Below, one piece after another: positions 27,969 through 36,654 of a stretch of 64,000 nucleotides of DNA. The DNA is taken from contig CAVXGU010000003.1 in NCBI GenBank assembly GCA_963761615.1, forward strand, positions 2,418,001 to 2,482,000. The letters run 5' to 3'. Source of the stretch: CAVXGU01 sp963761615 (GTDB lineage: Bacteria > Acidobacteriota > Vicinamibacteria > Vicinamibacterales > CAVVIG01). Each line of letters opens with the position of its first letter. Positions within the stretch are counted from its first letter, which is position 1. The position numbers and the translations under genes were made by a program. The notes beneath the pieces were generated by a model. The model was given only the letters and a program-made list of their open reading frames with translations. It did no database searches and was not told the origin of the DNA.

Positions 27969-30906
27969 GTGCCCCCGTCCTCGGTGCAGACGCTGCTGTC
28001 GAGAGCGGAAGCCGCCCTGGAGCGCGGCCGGGGAGACGAAGCCGCCTCGATCCTGACGCCGGCCCTGCGGGCGCCCGGACTCAAGCGCGAGGACGAGCTG
28101 GCCCTTCGGGTCGCGCTCGGCGAGGCCTGGCTGCAGCAGGACGACGTCGACCAAGCGGCCACGGCGCTGGGCCGGCCGCCCGACACCGTCCGCGAGAGCA
28201 TCGCGCACGGACGCCTGGCCGCGCTGTGGCGCCTGCACGGCCGCATCGCGTTCGCGCGCGGCGACCAGTCGCGCGCCATCGCGCTGCACGGCCGGTCGCT
28301 TCGCGAGGCCGAGGTCGCGCACGACTCGCGCGCCATCGGCCTCGCCCACTTCGAGCTCGCCCAGTGCTACGGCCAGGTGGGCGACGCCGCCATCTTCCGC
28401 GAGCACATCTCGAAGGCAGCCTCGGCGCTCCATGCCGCCGACGACCGCCGGCACCTCGCGCTCGCCCACTCCCTCTCGGGCGTCGCGCTCGCGCAAATCG
28501 GCCGCTACGCCGAAGCCGGCGCGGCCCTGAAGCAGGCCGAGCGGCTCGCCTCGAAGATTCCGGCCGACGACGTGGTCGCGACGGTGTGCACGAATCAGGC
28601 GATCGTGTCGATGTTCGAGCACCGCTACGAGCAGGCGCTGTCGCTCATCGAGCGGAGCGTCGCGCTGCACGAGGCCTGCCGCGCCGGTCATGGGCTCGCC
28701 GTCGCGCTCGGCACCCTGGGGCAGATCTGCGTCCACGTCGGCGACCTCGAGCGCGCCGAACGCGCACTCAATCGCACCCTCGAGCTCCGCAGCCCGATCA
28801 AGTTTCACGAGACCACGGGCGCCGTGTACGACACGCTCGCCCAGATCCACCTGATCCGCGGCGAATACGACAAGGCCGAGGACGCGCTACGCCGCGCCGG
28901 CGACGCGTACGGCGGCTACGGCCGCCAGGCAAGCCGCTGGTACGAGTGGTCGATTCGCGTGCTGAGCGCGCGCCTCGCCCTCAAGCGCCTCCGGCTGGAC
29001 GAGGCGATCGCACAGGCCGACGAAATCATCGGAGCCAGCGCGCCGCCGGCCGACCGCCTGCAGGCGACGCTGATTGCGGCCGAGGCGCTCATCGGTGCCG
29101 ACCGGACGGACGAAGCCCGCCAGCGGCTGGGGGCGGCCGCCGAGGATCTGGACCCGAAGACCGGCCCCGCGGCATGGGGGGAGTACCTGCGGCTGCGCGG
29201 CGCCCTGCATGCCAAGAGCGGCCGGCCGGCCGACGCGTACCACGACTTCTCGCAGAGCGCCACCCTGCTCGACCTGCTCGGCGAGCGCTACCAGTCGGCG
29301 CTCAGCCTGCTGGCGCTCGGCCGCCTGCTGGCGCACGCCGGCGCGCGGTCCATGGCCGAACGCCAGCTCGGGCGCGCGCGCGAGATCTTCGCACGCCTCG
29401 GCGCCCGCCGCGACCTGCAGGACACCGAGGCCGCGCGCGAGCTGCTCGGCGCCACGGGCTCGGGCGAGGCCGTGGTCTCGCCCGCCGACGCCGACGACGC
29501 GGTCGTGCGGCGGCTGGTGGACGCCGCGGCGCTGCCGGATCTGCTGGGCCGCGAAACCGCGTCCGCGCTCCTCGAGGCGGCCGACGGCGACGCCGCCGCC
29601 ATCTACGTGCAGGCCGGCAGCGGCGACGTCCGCGTGGTCGCCACGGCCGGCTGCGACGCCTCGGCCGCGCAGCGGCTCGCGCGCAGTGCCGTCCAGGGAC
29701 AGGCCTACGGGCGCGGCGCGCTCCTGGTGCAGCCGCTCGGCCGCGACCGCGAGGGTGCCCGCTTCGGCCTGGTCGCCTCGCCGCGTCCGATTGGCAACCT
29801 GGCGGCGCGTCGCATCGCGATGATCGCCGCCGTGGCCGAGCAGGGGTTCGCGCTGTGCGCCGCGCGCGAGCGCTCGGTCGTGCCCGCCGGCCTCGACATG
29901 GACCGGACGCTCGAGCCGCTCATCCCCGGGTTCCTGGCCACGAGCGCCGCGATGGCCCGCGTCGTGGAGCAGATCCAGCGTCTGCAGGGCAGCGATCTGA
30001 CCGTGCTCGTCACGGGCGAGAGCGGAACCGGCAAGGAGCTCGTGGCGCGCGCCATTCACAGCGGCTCGCACCGCAGCGAATCCCTCTTCCTGCCCTACAA
30101 CTGCACGACGACGGGCCGCGACCTCGCCGACAGCCAGCTCTTCGGCCACCGCCGCGGGAGCTTCACCGGCGCCGTGTCGGATCAACCGGGCCTGGTGCGC
30201 TCGGCGGCCGGAGGCACGCTGTTCCTCGACGAGATCGGGGACCTCGCGCCGGAGGTCCAGCCCAAGTTGCTGCGGTTCCTCGAGCAGCAGGAGATCATGG
30301 CCGTCGGCGACACGCGCCCGCAGCGCGTGGACGTCCGAGTCCTCGCCGCCACCAACGCCGACCTGGAGCAGCGCGTCGCCGAGGGCCGGTTCCGCGAGGA
30401 CCTCTACTACCGGCTGAACGTGTTCCGGATCCACATCCCCGCCCTCCGCGAGCGCCGCGAGGAGATTCCGCATCTCTGCGCCTACTTCCTGCGCCAGTCC
30501 GCCGTGCAGCTCGGCAAGCCCGACGTGCAGTTGAGCCCCGAGGTCCTGGAGCTCTTTTCCCAGGTACCGCTGGCCGGGAAATGTCCGCCAGCTCCGCAAC
30601 GAGCTCCAGCGCGCCGTGGCGCTGAGCCCGGCCGGTGGCATCATCGAGCCGACCCACCTGTCGCCGGAGATCGCGGCCACCGACGCTCCGCCAGCGCCCG
30701 CCCCCCCGCCCAGACCGCCCGTGATGGCCGTGAACCTGGCCAGCGCCGTCGAACAGCTCGAGCGGGATGCGATTCGCTCCGCGCTGGCCCGCAGCGCGGG
30801 CAATATCTCCGCGGCGGCGCGAACCCTCGGCGTCACGCGCCGCGGTCTCTATTTGAAGTTGCGACGTCTCGGGCTGGAGAATCAGCCTGAAATGGATACA
30901 AATTAA
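27969..30906 (+). CDS. sigma54-dependent activator with TPR and GAF-like sensor parts, one-base frameshift
   Basis: About 978 residues once one base is removed. Residues 1-480 are tetratricopeptide-type helical repeats; 500-640 look like a degenerate GAF domain; 655-880 are the AAA+ sigma54 interaction domain. Walker A is GESGTGKE (about 683), the sigma54 loop is GSFTGA in place of GAFTGA, Walker B is GGTLFLDEIGDL and the arginine finger region is FREDLYYRLNVFRI. At 30561-30567 CAG-G-TAC carries one extra base. Skipping it restores QYRWPGNVRQLRN and leads to a Fis-type HTH (NISAAARTLGVTRRGLYLKL). Unshifted, translation runs in the wrong frame to 30890 without the HTH. No receiver domain is present. 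Confidence 0.82.
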
Positions 30907-30960
30907 TCGGTCACCAAGTATCCACAACAGGCGAGTATGGATACCAAATGTCCATATCCA
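30893..30960. repeat. four alternating TGGATAC/GTATCCA boxes
   Basis: TGGATAC (30893-30899), GTATCCA (30918-30924), TGGATAC (30938-30944) and ATATCCA (30954-30960) alternate in orientation. They start inside the last codons of the sigma54 activator and continue into the 201-base gap before the PilZ-like gene. The boxes form overlapping inverted repeats with 18-, 13- and 9-base spacers. The rest of the gap holds a GCCCCGCCTTCGGCGGG hairpin-like stretch (near 31035-31051 in slightly different form) but no clear promoter. Confidence 0.45.
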
Positions 30961-31107
30961 GGCCGCCTGTCAGATTCATTAATTCACATAACTATCGTAT
31001 CTACTTGCACTTGCAAGAGCTGTCGCAACCCGTTCCCCGCCTTCGGCGGGTCGGCGCGATCCTTGATAGAAGGAACCCCAGAAAGTGTGCAAACCAAGGG
31101 GGATTCC

Positions 31108-31512
31108 GTGAAAGAGACCTGGATGGGCAAGCAGACCGGCCAACCGAAGCGCGCGGCGGAGCGGCACAAGGTCGCGCTGGGCGGAAGGCTGACCTGGAAG
31201 GACGAGCGCGGCGCCACGCGCTTCGTGAGCGTCGTGACTCAGGACGTGAGCGAGCTGGGCGCCTTCGTCGAATGCCGAACTCCGGTGTCGATTCCCCTGT
31301 TCCGCCTGGTCCAGTTCCAGCTGGAGCGCGAGTCGGCGGACTGCACGCTCGTCCCCGCGGCGCTGCGACAGGGCCGCGTGCTCTCGGCCGTGTATCGCGT
31401 CCGGCCGGCCACGCGATCGGGCGAGCCGCTGGGCCTCGCGTTGCGGCTGCTCGTCGATCCGCGCCGGCTCGCGGCGACCACGCCCCACGACAAGGCGGCG
31501 GCCACGGCCTAG
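31108..31512 (+). CDS. PilZ-domain-like protein
   Basis: 134 residues from GTG 31108, which follows AAGGGGG by six bases. An N-terminal RAAERHKVALGGRLTW and a later VTQDVSELGAFVEC resemble the RxxxR and (D/N)xSxxG elements of PilZ domains that bind cyclic di-GMP. Here the D-V-S-E-L-G part is good and the arginine part is less clear. A beta-rich middle and GLALRLL close the domain. It follows the sigma54 activator on the same strand and could be one of its targets, though no -24/-12 promoter was found. Confidence 0.6.
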   Translation: MKETWMGKQTGQPKRAAERHKVALGGRLTWKDERGATRFVSVVTQDVSELGAFVECRTPVSIPLFRLVQFQLERESADCTLVPAALRQGRVLSAVYRVRPATRSGEPLGLALRLLVDPRRLAATTPHDKAAATA

Positions 31513-31625
31513 AGCGTTTGTCGAGATCGATGTCGCCCCGAGATCGGCGTAGCCGCGGACCTTCAGGTCCGCCAATGCGAAGCCGACCTGAAGGTCGGCC
31601 GCCACAGCGAAGCGAAAACCGCTCT
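31511..31625. repeat. REP/MITE-like palindromic element
   Basis: Two hairpins face each other: GCGGACC-TTCA-GGTCCGC (31555-31572) and GCCGACC-TGAA-GGTCGGC (31582-31599). They are flanked by imperfect terminal inverted repeats, AGAGCGTTTGTCG at 31511 and the complement of AGAGCGGTTTTCGCT ending at 31625. The block fills the space between two convergent genes. From memory, very similar units are dispersed in many copies in Vicinamibacteria genomes. Confidence 0.6.
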
Positions 31626-31648
31626 GGCCGCCCGCAGCGCAGCGCCGG

Positions 31649-32575
31649 CTAGCCTGCCTTCTTGCGCCAGTACCGCGCCAGGCCCTGCCAGTTCAGATCG
31701 AAGCGGCCAGCGGTTTCGTACTCCTGGGCGACCGACGGTCCGCCGTGCCGTCGCAGCGCCTCGCGCAATTCCTCCGCGAACCACCGCTGACGGTCCTCGT
31801 CGGTGCCTTCCCGCTCCAGCGAACGACGGACCATATCGCCCGCGACGCGCAGATTCGCGCCAAAGCGGTCCAGCAGGCCGCCGCCGTCCGCGTCGTGCGG
31901 GCCGAAGTGCGTCAGGAACAGCGTCGGGCAGTCCCAGCCTCCGAGGAGCGCCAGCGTCTCCATCCAGCGCTCGATGTCGATGTCCGGCGGCGGTGTCGGA
32001 GGCATGGAATAGCCGCCCGGCCGCAGCCGCACGCCGGCGGCGTCGCCGACGAAGGCGAGGCCGGCGTCGAGCGCCGCGTAGCTGACGTGATGGCTGGCGT
32101 GCCCGGGCGTGTACGCTACGGCCAGGCGGCGACCGGCGACGTCGATCTCCTCGCCGCCCGCCAGCGAGACGATGGCCGACGCCGGCACGGGGGCCACCTC
32201 GCCCCACAGTGCGTCCATCGCGTCGCCGTACAACCTCGACGCGCTCGTCAGCAGCCTCGAGGGATCGACGAGGTGCGGCGCACCGCGCGCGTGGACGTAC
32301 ACGGTCACTCGCGGATGCTCCCTCACGAGCCGCCCGACGCTTCCTGCATGATCGAGGTGGATGTGGGTCAGCAGCAGTGCGTCCACATCGTCGAGCCGAA
32401 GGCCGCCGGCGGCCAGGCCCGCCTCGAGCGCAGGGAGCGTCGTCGACGGCCCCGGGTCGACGAGGGCGACGCCCGCGGGACCGTGCAGCACGCCCGTCGC
32501 GATGATGCGCGGGACACCGCGGAAGTGGAGGTCGACGTACGAGAGACCGGTACGCATCGCGATCATGCGTCCCAT
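31649..32575 (-). CDS. metallo-beta-lactamase fold hydrolase (glyoxalase II-like)
   Basis: 308 residues from ATG 32575 behind GGGAGG. The metal-binding motif THIHLDHAG (about 70-78) has the HxHxDH order. Further metal-site elements are YTPGHASHH with the bridging histidine, FVGDAAG with the bridging aspartate and LTHFGPHDADG. The C-terminal 90 residues are helical and basic. The absence of any RNase J or lactamase-specific elements favours a general thioester or phosphoester hydrolase of the glyoxalase II-like group. The substrate is unknown. It converges on the PilZ-like gene across the repeat element. Confidence 0.8.
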   Translation of the reverse strand: MGRMIAMRTGLSYVDLHFRGVPRIIATGVLHGPAGVALVDPGPSTTLPALEAGLAAGGLRLDDVDALLLTHIHLDHAGSVGRLVREHPRVTVYVHARGAPHLVDPSRLLTSASRLYGDAMDALWGEVAPVPASAIVSLAGGEEIDVAGRRLAVAYTPGHASHHVSYAALDAGLAFVGDAAGVRLRPGGYSMPPTPPPDIDIERWMETLALLGGWDCPTLFLTHFGPHDADGGGLLDRFGANLRVAGDMVRRSLEREGTDEDRQRWFAEELREALRRHGGPSVAQEYETAGRFDLNWQGLARYWRKKAG

Positions 32576-32658
32576 CTTAGCCAGCCTCCCCGCCCCTCGC
32601 GGCTTGCCACGCGGGGGCAGACCCGCTAATGTTTGGCTATTCAGAAGGAATCCTCGTC

Positions 32659-33492
32659 ATGCACACGCGTCGCCCGCCTGCACCCGCGCCCCCGAAGATC
32701 CCCCGCCGATTGATCGTGACGACCGCGCGCGGAACGGTCGCCGCCATCGCGGCCGCCGCGCTGGCGTGGACCGCGAGTCCGCCGGTGCATGCACAATCCC
32801 GCAGACCGCCGACGGCAGCCGAGAAGCAGGCCCTGACCCGGTTCACCGACGTCCTCTTTCCGCTGCTCGATCAGTTCGGCGACGCCAACTGGCAGAAGAC
32901 CGACGACCTGTTCGACGGCGTGGACAACGTCAGCATCAACATCGACCCCGGCGTGCCGCTCGACGACTGCATCGGCTTCGATCGCACCTACCAGGTGACG
33001 CCCGACTCGCAGCTCTTCAACGAGCGTCTCAAGCCGCTCTACGACCAGGTCCAGAAGGTCACCGACGACATGGTGGCCAAGATGAAGTCCGGAACGATGG
33101 ACAAGGCCGACGGCGACGCACTGGACAAGCTGAACACGCAGATCCAGCGACTGAGCAAGGTGACCTTGACCGTGTGCGCGAACGCGCCGAACGTGGAAGC
33201 CAGCGCGCTCCGCACCAAGGCCCCCTCGCTCGTGCCGGGCGTCGTGGCGCACAAGGTGAGCGGCGAGGTCTGCAACGTGGACGCGCCGAACTGTTACGTG
33301 ATCCTCGCGGGCAACTGGGCCACCGCCACCGACGCCGGGACCGACGGCCTCTATACGTTCAAGTTCGCCCACAAGGCCGGTTCCCCCTACCTGGAGAACG
33401 TCGTCATCAAGCTGTCGGGAGCCGAGGACCGCATCCAGGAGATGCTCAAGAAGGTCCCGTGGGCCCGCCTGACACAAGGGCTGGCCCACTGA
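32659..33492 (+). CDS. secreted protein of unknown function
   Basis: 277 residues from ATG 32659, preceded by AGAAGGA. A basic N-terminus and hydrophobic stretch (GTVAAIAAAALAWTASP) end near PPVHAQS, a likely signal peptidase site. The mature part has four Cys (CIGF, TVCAN, EVCNV, PNCYV) that could form two disulfides, and a helical segment YDQVQKVTDDMVAKMKSG. No catalytic motif was recognised. An earlier ATG at 32629 has no ribosome-binding site. Confidence 0.65.
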   Translation: MHTRRPPAPAPPKIPRRLIVTTARGTVAAIAAAALAWTASPPVHAQSRRPPTAAEKQALTRFTDVLFPLLDQFGDANWQKTDDLFDGVDNVSINIDPGVPLDDCIGFDRTYQVTPDSQLFNERLKPLYDQVQKVTDDMVAKMKSGTMDKADGDALDKLNTQIQRLSKVTLTVCANAPNVEASALRTKAPSLVPGVVAHKVSGEVCNVDAPNCYVILAGNWATATDAGTDGLYTFKFAHKAGSPYLENVVIKLSGAEDRIQEMLKKVPWARLTQGLAH

Positions 33493-33565
33493 CGCGCACT
33501 CCGTCCGGCGCGCGCCCCGGCGCGCCGGTTTCACCCGGAGCGGCTCCAGCCCGGAGTCCGGCCGG

Positions 33566-33904
33566 CTACGGGCGTTCGTCCAGGCGAGCGCGGTAGAAGC
33601 AGAGCCAGGCGCCGAACGCTCCGGCGCCGACCACGAGGATGGCGTGGCCTGCGGGCGAGTCGACATCTTCGAGGACGTTCATCAGGTCGCGGCCCCCAGG
33701 ACCGTACAGCAGGCCCATGTCATGGTCGCGCTGGCGGGCGTATCCGGCGAAGAGCTGATCCTCGGGGATATCGGCGGACCGGGTCTCCCACCAGTAGAGA
33801 CCGCCGGCGGCGAGCAGGCTCGCGGCCAGGATCCACGCGCCGAGCTGCCGCATGCGGCGGGGCGGCCAGAAGGTCGGGTCGGGCGGGAGCGATGACGCGG
33901 CCAC
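33566..33904 (-). CDS. small membrane protein of unknown function
   Basis: 112 residues if GTG 33904 is used; ATG 33853 (MRQLGAWILAASLLAAGG) is an alternative. It has two hydrophobic segments, LGAWILAASLLAAGGLYWW and AILVVGAGAFGAWLCFY, separated by a charged loop with DHDMGLLYGPGGRD. No ribosome-binding site is obvious for either start. It lies head to head with padR, so the two regulatory regions overlap. Confidence 0.5.
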   Translation of the reverse strand: MAASSLPPDPTFWPPRRMRQLGAWILAASLLAAGGLYWWETRSADIPEDQLFAGYARQRDHDMGLLYGPGGRDLMNVLEDVDSPAGHAILVVGAGAFGAWLCFYRARLDERP

Positions 33905-34011
33905 AACCGCTAAAGAACCACGCGGCGACGACCCCTGTCAAGACGACCACGGCGCCCGCCGCGCCGGCCAGGTGCCCCGCGGCGAGAGGAAGGTCCCCGC
34001 GGCGGCGCGGG

Positions 34012-34040
34012 TTGACATACATAGCACAGCAATGTATAAC
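34012..34040 (+). promoter_or_regulatory. padR promoter with embedded ATACAT/ATGTAT operator
   Basis: TTGACA (34012-34017), 17 bases, TATAAC (34035-34040): a near-consensus sigma70 promoter. ATACAT (34017-34022) and ATGTAT (34032-34037) form an inverted repeat inside it, overlapping the end of the -35 and most of the -10. ACAT/ATGT dyads are typical PadR operators, so autorepression is likely. Transcription should begin only about four bases before the padR ATG. Confidence 0.65.
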
Positions 34041-34050
34041 GGCTCTACGT

Positions 34051-34389
34051 ATGGACCTGGGCAAGGACCTCGTGGCCGCGTCCGCTACACCCCTCGTGCT
34101 CGCGATCCTGGCCGACGGCGACAGCTACGGGTACGCCATCATCAAGCGGGTGGCCGAGTTGTCGGGTGGGCATCTGCAGTGGACCGACGGCATGCTCTAT
34201 CCCGTGCTGCACCGGCTCGAGCGTCAGGGGTCCATCGCGGCGAAGTGGTCCGCTGCCGACAACGGCCGCAGGCGCAAGTACTACCGGATCACGAAGGACG
34301 GGCGCGCGCAGCTGGCCGCACAGCGGCAGCAGTGGCAGGCCGTGGACCGGACCCTGCGGGGCATCTGGATGCAGGCGTGCACCGCATGA
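34051..34389 (+). CDS. PadR-family transcriptional regulator
   Basis: 112 residues from ATG 34051. The winged-helix starts LVAASATPLVLAILADGDSYGYAIIKRV and includes the wing YPVLHRLERQGSI and RKYYRITKDGRAQL, the standard PadR N-terminal domain, followed by a short helix for dimerisation. It probably represses its own operon through the dyad in its promoter. The next gene starts within its stop codon (ATGA) and encodes a membrane protein with a permease-prefix domain, a pairing common in Acidobacteriota. Confidence 0.88.
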   Translation: MDLGKDLVAASATPLVLAILADGDSYGYAIIKRVAELSGGHLQWTDGMLYPVLHRLERQGSIAAKWSAADNGRRRKYYRITKDGRAQLAAQRQQWQAVDRTLRGIWMQACTA

Positions 34390-35759
34390 CGACGGTGTCC
34401 GACCGACCGCCGGAGGAGCAGATCGCTCAATGGCGAGCGTACCTGCGGCGTCGCCAGGGGGTTCACGGCCCCGACGTGGAGGAGCTCGAGGGACACCTGC
34501 GCGACCAACTGGCGGCGCTCGCCGAGGCCGGTCTGTCGGGCGATGAAGCCTTCCTGGTGGCCGTCAAGCGCATGGGCAACCTCGACGCGCTGTCCCGCGA
34601 GTTCGCGCGCGCGCACTCGGAGCGGCTATGGAAGCAGCTGGTCATTGCGTCCGGCGCCGACGAGCCGACGAATGCCTCGCGCGCCGAGACGCTCGTCGTC
34701 CTGGGCCTGGCCGTCGCCGCCGCGCTGGCGATCAAGGTGCCCGCCCTGTTCGGCGTTCGTCTCAGCCCCAATCAGGAACTCCCGCCGTTCTACTTCCGGA
34801 ACGCCAGCCTCTTCGTCTTCCCGCTGCTCGCCGTCTACTTTCTGTGGAAGCGTCGGTCCGGCGTCGCCGGCGCCCTCCGGCTGGGGCTGCCCTTCGCGGC
34901 CGGGGCCCTGTTCGCCAACGTCTACCCCTTCGGCGCCCGCAGCGACACCGCGATGCTGACCGCGCTGCACCTGCCAATCGCCCTCTGGCTCGCCGTCGGC
35001 CTGGCGTACGCCGGGGGCCGCTGGTCCGCCGACGAGGGGCGCATGAACTTCGTGCGGTTCTCGGGCGAGCTGGTCATCTACTACGTGCTCATCGCGCTCG
35101 GCGGGGGCGTCCTCACCGGCTTCACGCTCATGATGTTCGCCGCCATCGGGATGAATGCGGCATGGTTCGTGGCCCCCTGGCTGCTCCCGTGCGGCGCGAT
35201 GGGGGCGGTCATCGTCGCGTCCTGGCTCGTGGAGGCGAAACAGAGCGTCATCGAGAACATGGCGCCCGTGCTCACCAGGGTCTTCACGCCGCTGTTCACC
35301 GCCCTGCTCCTGGTGTTCCTCGCCGCGATGGCCTGGACGGGCCACCCCGTCGACGTCCAGCGGCAGGTCCTGATCGGCTTCGACCTCCTGCTCGTCGTCA
35401 TCGTCGGGCTCGTGCTCTACGCGGCCTCCGCTCGCGACCCGCAGACGCCGCCCGACCTCTTCGACGGCCTGCAGCTCCTCCTCGTCGTCAGCGCACTCGT
35501 CGTCGATGGAGTGGCGCTCGCCGCGATCGCGGCGCGCATTTCCGAGTTCGGCTTCACCCCCAACCGGGTAGCCGCGCTCGGCGAGAACATCATCCTGCTC
35601 GTCAACCTCGCCGGATCCGCCTGGTTCTACGCGCGCTTCGCGCGGCACCGGGCCTCGTTCGCCGCCCTGGAGCACTGGCAGGTCGTCTATCTGCCCGTGT
35701 ATGCGGCCTGGGCGGCGCTCGTGGTCGTCTCGTTCCCGCCCGTGTTCGGCTTTCGCTGA
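34386..35759 (+). CDS. permease-prefix-domain multi-pass membrane protein (DUF4153-like)
   Basis: 457 residues. Residues 1-90 form the cytoplasmic prefix domain (QWRAYLRRRQGVHGPDVEELEGHLRDQLAALAEAGL is its core, quoted here only by ends: QWRAYLRRR...LAEAGL). It is usually found at the N-terminus of ADOP permeases and PadR partners. About eleven hydrophobic segments follow, with no FtsX or ATPase motifs. The overall pattern resembles DUF4153-type membrane proteins; function is unknown. It is translationally coupled to padR and the pair ends at a clear intrinsic terminator. Confidence 0.7.
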   Translation: MTTVSDRPPEEQIAQWRAYLRRRQGVHGPDVEELEGHLRDQLAALAEAGLSGDEAFLVAVKRMGNLDALSREFARAHSERLWKQLVIASGADEPTNASRAETLVVLGLAVAAALAIKVPALFGVRLSPNQELPPFYFRNASLFVFPLLAVYFLWKRRSGVAGALRLGLPFAAGALFANVYPFGARSDTAMLTALHLPIALWLAVGLAYAGGRWSADEGRMNFVRFSGELVIYYVLIALGGGVLTGFTLMMFAAIGMNAAWFVAPWLLPCGAMGAVIVASWLVEAKQSVIENMAPVLTRVFTPLFTALLLVFLAAMAWTGHPVDVQRQVLIGFDLLLVVIVGLVLYAASARDPQTPPDLFDGLQLLLVVSALVVDGVALAAIAARISEFGFTPNRVAALGENIILLVNLAGSAWFYARFARHRASFAALEHWQVVYLPVYAAWAALVVVSFPPVFGFR

Positions 35760-35787
35760 TACCTGATCTTCTTGACGAGACCAATCA

Positions 35788-35819
35788 CGCCCTTCCGGAA
35801 CGTTTCGGAAGGGCGTTTT
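35788..35819 (+). terminator. intrinsic terminator of the padR operon
   Basis: CGCCCTTCCG (35788-35797) and CGGAAGGGCG (35806-35815) form a perfect 10-bp stem with an 8-base loop, followed directly by TTTT and CTCTT. It lies 28 bases after the stop codon and is the clearest rho-independent terminator in the window. Confidence 0.85.
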
Positions 35820-35886
35820 GCTCTTCTGGGGTTCCGCAGGACGACGGAAGGCAGCGACGGCGACCGTCCGGGAGCTGCCGCGCAGG

Positions 35887-36074
35887 TGCTGGGGATACGG
35901 TCCCAGGCGCTCGGACTTGGCGACGTGCTCTCCGGGACCGCCTTCATCGCCCTGCCGGCGGACGTCTCCTGGCAGGCGACGCCGGCCGTCGTCGGGGCCG
36001 TCCTCTCAGGAGCCGTCGTCCTCGCGGCATCATTGCGACGCTACGAGGGCGCGGGATTCATCCAGTGCCCCTGA
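35887..36074 (+). CDS. possible small membrane peptide
   Basis: Between the terminator and the next gene there are about 380 bases. A frame from GTG 35887 encodes 62 residues with one hydrophobic stretch (ATPAVVGAVLSGAVVLAASL). A frame opened further upstream would include the terminator and is not credible. No ribosome-binding site or promoter supports it. It could equally be a decayed gene end. Confidence 0.22.
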
Positions 36075-36183
36075 GGAGGGAGACACGCTGAGGATGACCG
36101 CTTGCGTCCCTGCAAACTCATCCTGTGGGTGAGTCAGCGGCCGGGAGACAAATGATTGAGAAGATCGAACCAAATCAGCCGCA

Positions 36184-36192
36184 TGCTATTCT
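36184..36192 (+). promoter_or_regulatory. extended -10 promoter giving a leaderless message
   Basis: TGCTATTCT matches the extended -10 pattern TGnTAnnnT. It ends seven bases before ATG 36200. This favours ATG 36200 over the in-frame ATG 36152, which has a GGGAG site but would place the promoter inside the gene. Confidence 0.45.
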
Positions 36193-36199
36193 GCGGAAT

Positions 36200-36538
36200 A
36201 TGCCAAAGCCGTCATCCCACGTCCTTGAACTTGCACAGCGCGGCGCTGAACTACGCCTGCGCGAACTGTCGGAAGAAGCCAAGCACTTGATCGGACTCTT
36301 CCCCCGTCTTCGCGATGCATTCGACAACGACGAACTGCCGGTTTCCTTTGTCGTCGCCAGGGATTCCGGCCGTCTGAAACCTGCGCGCACCGGGCGTCCG
36401 ACGTCTCGCCGGACGCGGCGGATGTCGGCCGCCGAGCGCAAGGCGGTCAGCCTCCGCATGAAGCGCTACTGGGCGGCGCGACGGAAAGCGCAGCAAGTCG
36501 GCCGGCGACCCGGCGCGGCCGCCAAGACGCAGCCCTGA
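36200..36538 (+). CDS. small basic protein with a C-terminal Arg/Lys-rich tail
   Basis: 112 residues from ATG 36200; ATG 36152 would add 16. The N-terminal half is helical and acidic (VLELAQRGAELRLRELSEE). The C-terminal half is strongly basic and holds the phrase RRMSAAERKAVSLRMKRYWA. This MSAAxRKxxxxxxxxxWA tail recurs in small bacterial proteins thought to bind nucleic acid. The DNA-binding role is inference. It stands alone between a terminator and a convergent crp-type gene. Confidence 0.6.
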   Translation: MPKPSSHVLELAQRGAELRLRELSEEAKHLIGLFPRLRDAFDNDELPVSFVVARDSGRLKPARTGRPTSRRTRRMSAAERKAVSLRMKRYWAARRKAQQVGRRPGAAAKTQP

Positions 36539-36654
36539 AGCACTGACACGGGTGTCCTTCTGTGCACACCCAATGGTCGGCCGGTGTGGCGTGCTCGCAT
36601 TTTGGTGCTCCGGCCACTTTACCGAGACGACCCGCTGCCGACGTGGACCGTTGC

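Noticed and set aside
31010..31030. Sigma54 promoter before the PilZ-like gene (TTGCACTTGC)
   Set aside because: The GG and GC elements are not at -24/-12 spacing; TTGCAC and TTGCA are adjacent rather than separated as required.
35772..36074. 100-residue protein beginning at TTG 35772
   Set aside because: The start would place the perfect padR-operon terminator inside the coding sequence. Only the shorter, low-confidence frame from 35887 was kept.
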